Position numbers and translations under genes: made by a program. Of a DNA stretch of 22,544 nt, positions 19,803-22,544 are shown piece after piece. Origin of the DNA: Actinomycetes bacterium (GTDB lineage: Bacteria > Actinomycetota > Acidimicrobiia > Acidimicrobiales > RAAP-2). The DNA lies in the NCBI GenBank assembly GCA_021799915.1, contig JAJYZN010000018.1:1-22544 (forward strand). The letters are read 5' to 3'. Below the pieces are notes generated by a model. It saw nothing but the letters and a program-made list of their open reading frames with translations. It was not told where the DNA came from and searched no databases. Every line of letters starts with the position of its first letter. Position 1 is the first letter of the stretch.

Positions 19803-21008
19803 TCAGGTGGCGCCGTCGCCGGTGGCGGGTTCGGCCGGGTGCGAGGTCGACCAGGGATCCCCGGTTATCGGTGGCGGCATCACCGAGGGCTGGGCGTCGG
19901 AGTCGTCACCCGATGCGCTGCCGGCCGCCTCGCCCGTCCCCTCTTCGGACGTGGCCACGGTCGCCGTCGCGGGGCTGTCGGTGGGTCCTTCCGCGGGTGC
20001 CTCGGGGGGCGTGACCGGAGACGGTTCGCCCGGCGGCTCCGAAGGGGGGGTCTGGGAAGGCACCTGGAATGGGGGAAGGGCCGTCGAGGTGGCTTCGTCG
20101 GAGCTCGACACGGCGTAAGGCGGCGAAGGCGGCGGCGGGGGAGGCGATGCCACCGCCGGCGGGGGCAAGGGCGGGGATGCCGCCGGCGGTGGTGGCGGGG
20201 GAGGGGTCGGCTCGGCAGGCGTCGCCGGTGGCGTGAAGGGAGGCAGGGGAAGGCGGGACGGGAAGTCCGAGCTCGCCGGGTCCCCGTCTGCCGAGTTCGT
20301 GCCCGTGCTCCCCGGAGCGCCGAACGGCTGTCCGGCACCACTCTCGGCTCCGGCGTGAACCGGGGTCCCCACTGGGCCATCTGGTGCCGGTGGGGCGCTG
20401 AGGGTGGTGGGCATGCCCGCCGGAGAGGCACCCGAGGACGGTCCCGCCTGTTCGAGCGAGACAAGACCGGCCGCCCGGAGCTCGCGCAGCGTGCGGAGGG
20501 TGTCGAGGGGATGGAGGGCCGAGCCGTCGACGATCTCGCGCACGGAGTGACCGGCTCCCACCAGGCTCAAGAGCTGCCACTGATCGGAGCGGATCTGCAC
20601 TTCGTCGGCCGGCGTCGAGGTTGACATGCTGACCATCGCCACGAACGGGAGCTCCTCGACCAGCGAGCGCCACTCCTGCACCTGGGGGCCGAGGTCGGCC
20701 AGGAGGGAGGCCAGCGGCATGCGACTGGTGGCGTCGGGGACCCGCTCGGCGACCGTGAAGTAGAACCACCCGTCGTCGATGCAGGCCAGTTCGAACAGCG
20801 TGGCTCCCTGGGGGTCGGCTCCCGTGGTGTCGATCAGGTCCCCGCGGTCGATCCACACCCGCTTGTCGGTTCCGCGTCCGACCACTTGGAGCTCACCGGA
20901 ACGGTCGGTGCGACCCAGGAGCTCGAGGACGTCGATCAGGGAGAAATTCGACAACGACCCGACTAGCGCCGCCGCCACTGCCTCCGTACCGGCCCCGACC
21001 TGGCTCAT
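19803..21008 (-). CDS. DUF4388 protein with winged-helix-like segment and proline-rich tail
   Basis: The 401-aa protein has three parts. Residues 13-110 resemble the DUF4388 (PatA N-terminal-like) domain: ALVGSLSNFSLIDVLELLGR, then RSGELQVVGRG and VWIDRGDLIDTTG. Residues 142-187 look like a small winged helix (WQLLSLVGAGHSVREIVDGS, TLRTLRELRAAGLVSLEQ). From about 190 to the end the chain is Pro/Ala/Ser/Thr-rich, with runs of eight and six prolines, and is probably disordered. DUF4388 proteins often act in gliding or two-component signalling; no partner kinase is visible here. ATG 21008 is preceded by a distant GAGGGGG. The G/C-rich tail creates long false frames on the + strand. Confidence 0.85.
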   Translation of the reverse strand: MSQVGAGTEAVAAALVGSLSNFSLIDVLELLGRTDRSGELQVVGRGTDKRVWIDRGDLIDTTGADPQGATLFELACIDDGWFYFTVAERVPDATSRMPLASLLADLGPQVQEWRSLVEELPFVAMVSMSTSTPADEVQIRSDQWQLLSLVGAGHSVREIVDGSALHPLDTLRTLRELRAAGLVSLEQAGPSSGASPAGMPTTLSAPPAPDGPVGTPVHAGAESGAGQPFGAPGSTGTNSADGDPASSDFPSRLPLPPFTPPATPAEPTPPPPPPPAASPPLPPPAVASPPPPPPSPPYAVSSSDEATSTALPPFQVPSQTPPSEPPGEPSPVTPPEAPAEGPTDSPATATVATSEEGTGEAAGSASGDDSDAQPSVMPPPITGDPWSTSHPAEPATGDGAT

Positions 21009-21157
21009 TGTTCACGGACCCCCTCGTCTTCGCGGACCCGACACGGGCCATCGGGGGCGCAGCCTACCCCCGGCGGGAGACGTATCGCCACAAGTTGTTG
21101 TTCGCTGACCGCGTGCGCCGTGAGGTGGCGCCCGAAGGGCGGGGTTCGGAAATGGGG

Positions 21158-21178
21158 CGTGGGACGTGGGACGTGGTA
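21158..21178. repeat. Three tandem 7-bp repeats upstream of the methyltransferase
   Basis: CGTGGGA, CGTGGGA and CGTGGTA occur head to tail, ending 26 bp before the -10 element at 21205; an 8-bp palindrome TGGTACCA overlaps the last unit. They may be regulator sites in the 210-bp divergent gap (21009-21218). I see nothing else there except a weak CGGGGG/CCCCCG stem near 21054-21077. Confidence 0.45.
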
Positions 21179-21204
21179 CCAAGTGGCCGTCTCGCCGGGC
21201 TGGG

Positions 21205-21210
21205 TAGTAT
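21205..21210 (+). promoter_or_regulatory. -10 element upstream of the methyltransferase
   Basis: TAGTAT fits TANNNT and ends 8 nt before ATG 21219, again giving a leaderless or nearly leaderless transcript. No convincing -35 is visible. Confidence 0.4.
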
Positions 21211-21218
21211 GGGAAAGG

Positions 21219-22256
21219 ATGATGAAGGCCCGACTGGTGCCCGCCGTGGCCCAAGTCCGTGAGCGACTGGTCCGCCTGGCGGCCCGCTCGGATCCCTCTC
21301 GGAGGGCCATGGCCAGAGTGGGTGCGGAGCTTTCGAGGATTGCCCTGATCGGGAGCGTCGTGAGCGAGGCTCGGGCAGCCGATCCCGACGGCGGCGAGAC
21401 CATCTACGACGGGTCGTACTTCGGCGTCGGTCGTGACCCGACGGGGAACCGTGCCAACCGGTCCGGGTACGCCACGTACGACCGCGTGTCGTCCAACGCC
21501 GACATCGCCGCCTACATGCTCTGGCGGAACTTTCGTGCGTTCCGTGCCCTCGACGTGGGCTGCGCCAAGGGGTACCTGGTGGAGGCGCTGCGCGAAAGGG
21601 GCGTGGAAGCTTTCGGGTGTGACGTGAGCCGGTTCGCCGTCGAGAACGCCGCCCCCAGAGCTCTCGGCTACGTCCGCCTGGGTGATCTCGGTCGGGGCCT
21701 CCCCTACGTCGACGGCGAGTTCGATCTGGTCACGGCCCTCGAAGTCCTCGAGCACCTTGATCCATCCGAGGTCGGAGCGGCGCTCGGCGAGCTCCGTCGG
21801 GTGTGCCGCGGGGTCGTGTACGCCACCATTCCGTCTTTCGGCCGGAACCCGTCGGGACCCGATGGTCATCTGGTGGGCAAGGTGCGACCCGAATGCCTCG
21901 ATCGCTATCGAGCCATGGGCCACCAGTTCGAAGGTCCGGTCCCCTACGAGGATCTGGCCGTGGACGCCGACGGACGACCGATCGAGGGGCACTTGACCAT
22001 CGCCTCTTACGACTGGTGGACGGCACGCTTCGCCGAAGCCGGGTTCGACCGTTGGGCCGACGTCGAGCGGCGTCTCTACGAAGACATCGCACCCGCGGGG
22101 CTGGGAGAGTTCTGGAACCTCTACGTGTTCGCCGTCCCCGAAGCCTCCCTGGAGTTGGCCCGACCGATCCATCCGGACAAGACGCTTCGAGAGCTGGGTC
22201 TCGTCCATCCGCTGATCGAGCACGCTGCCTCGCTGGCGGCGGCGGCCGAGGGCTAG
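21219..22256 (+). CDS. Class I SAM-dependent methyltransferase
   Basis: The 345-aa protein has an N-terminal helical region of about 60 residues, then IYDGSYFGVGRDPTGNRANRSGY, and a Rossmann methyltransferase core with motif I LDVGCAKGYLVEAL (Asp112-Gly118), the acidic post-I strand FGCDVS and VTALEVLEHLD. The combination of a YFG-type lead-in and a GCAKG loop resembles methyltransferases found near glycan or lipid-modification genes, but the substrate cannot be told and no such genes are here. ATG 21219 (or ATG 21222) is chosen from the upstream -10; the frame extends to 21120 without support. The enoyl-CoA hydratase begins 6 bp after its stop, suggesting an operon. Confidence 0.85.
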   Translation: MMKARLVPAVAQVRERLVRLAARSDPSRRAMARVGAELSRIALIGSVVSEARAADPDGGETIYDGSYFGVGRDPTGNRANRSGYATYDRVSSNADIAAYMLWRNFRAFRALDVGCAKGYLVEALRERGVEAFGCDVSRFAVENAAPRALGYVRLGDLGRGLPYVDGEFDLVTALEVLEHLDPSEVGAALGELRRVCRGVVYATIPSFGRNPSGPDGHLVGKVRPECLDRYRAMGHQFEGPVPYEDLAVDADGRPIEGHLTIASYDWWTARFAEAGFDRWADVERRLYEDIAPAGLGEFWNLYVFAVPEASLELARPIHPDKTLRELGLVHPLIEHAASLAAAAEG

Positions 22257-22262
22257 CGAGAC

Positions 22263-22544
22263 GTGCTGTCCTCGTTCGATCAGTTCGAGCACCTCCGGTT
22301 CGAACGGCGGACGAATGGCGTCTTGCTGGTGACGATCGATCGTCCCGAAGTGCTGAACGCCGCGAACGTGCGGCTGCATCGCGAGCTTTCGGATGTGTGG
22401 GCCGTCGCCGATGCCGACGAAGCGGTGGCCGTGACGGTGGTCACCGGGAGCGGGAGAGCCTTCAGCGCCGGCGGAGATCTGGCGATGATCGAAGCCATGA
22501 CCACCGACTACGACGCCACGCTCGAACAGTGGCGAGATGCCGGG
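22263..22544 (+). CDS. 5' end of enoyl-CoA hydratase/isomerase family protein
   Basis: Ninety-four codons are visible before the window ends. GTG 22263 opens a frame reading MLSSFDQFEHLRFE, then VLLVTIDRPEVLNAANVRLH, and TGSGRAFSAGGDLAMIE, the crotonase-fold signature in which AFSAGGD forms part of the oxyanion hole. Members act on CoA thioesters in fatty-acid or other acyl-CoA breakdown. The catalytic Glu residues lie beyond the edge, so hydratase, isomerase and other crotonase activities cannot be separated. Confidence 0.88.
   Translation, partial: MLSSFDQFEHLRFERRTNGVLLVTIDRPEVLNAANVRLHRELSDVWAVADADEAVAVTVVTGSGRAFSAGGDLAMIEAMTTDYDATLEQWRDAG

Noticed and set aside
20101..20330. Repetitive GC-rich tract considered as a DNA repeat or origin-like element
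   Set aside because: The repetition is explained by proline-run coding in the DUF4388 tail.
19839..20624. + strand Gly/Arg-rich 261-codon frame
   Set aside because: It is the complement of the proline-rich tail of the DUF4388 protein; poly-Pro codons read as poly-Gly or Arg on the other strand.

Overview
The window is a GC-rich, gene-dense stretch of an actinobacterial chromosome. Three things point there: a lexA / LysM-protein / nrdR block arranged as in Mycobacterium, Gram-positive-type DapC and DapE, and RskA- and DUF2332-family proteins. Frequent GTG starts, 4-nt gene overlaps and apparent leaderless promoters fit a deep-branching lineage such as Acidimicrobiia, but that placement is inference. 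I see no tRNA, rRNA, CRISPR array, insertion sequence or prophage, and no gene-free stretch above 300 bp.

Region 1 (1-6413, + strand) is a tightly packed housekeeping cluster: the 3' end of a probable miaB, miaA (tRNA modification), dapF, hflX (ribosome-associated GTPase), dapC, dapD and dapE. The four dap genes cover the succinylase branch of diaminopimelate/lysine synthesis, which feeds peptidoglycan. DapF has Ser where the first catalytic Cys is expected, and DapD looks like the proteobacterial rather than the mycobacterial type.

Region 2 (6038-13561) is the accessory-looking part. On the - strand, in transcription order, are a ferritin-like/acyl-ACP-desaturase-like diiron protein, two paralogous secreted ferritin-like proteins with twin-arginine signals, a lipoprotein cupredoxin with a complete type-1 copper site, tatB, tatC and an uncharacterised polytopic membrane protein. 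Divergent from the first gene is a SigK-like ECF sigma factor with its RskA-like zinc anti-sigma factor. This reads as an envelope metal/redox module placed beside its own export machinery and a candidate regulator. It is the best candidate for an undescribed system. Stem-loops at 11148-11197 and 9263-9303 divide it into transcription segments.

Region 3 (13634-18590) holds a tandem EthD-like protein, then the DNA-damage block: lexA (-) divergent from a LysM membrane protein, nrdR, a PIG-L deacetylase and dinB (+). The lexA/LysM gap has a near-consensus promoter with a perfect actinobacterial SOS box (GAAC-N4-GTTC) in its spacer, and a second, imperfect box on the lexA promoter.

Region 4 (18600-22544) has a DUF2332 protein and a DUF4388 protein with a proline-rich tail (- strand), then a divergent class I methyltransferase and the start of an enoyl-CoA hydratase/isomerase that runs off the window.
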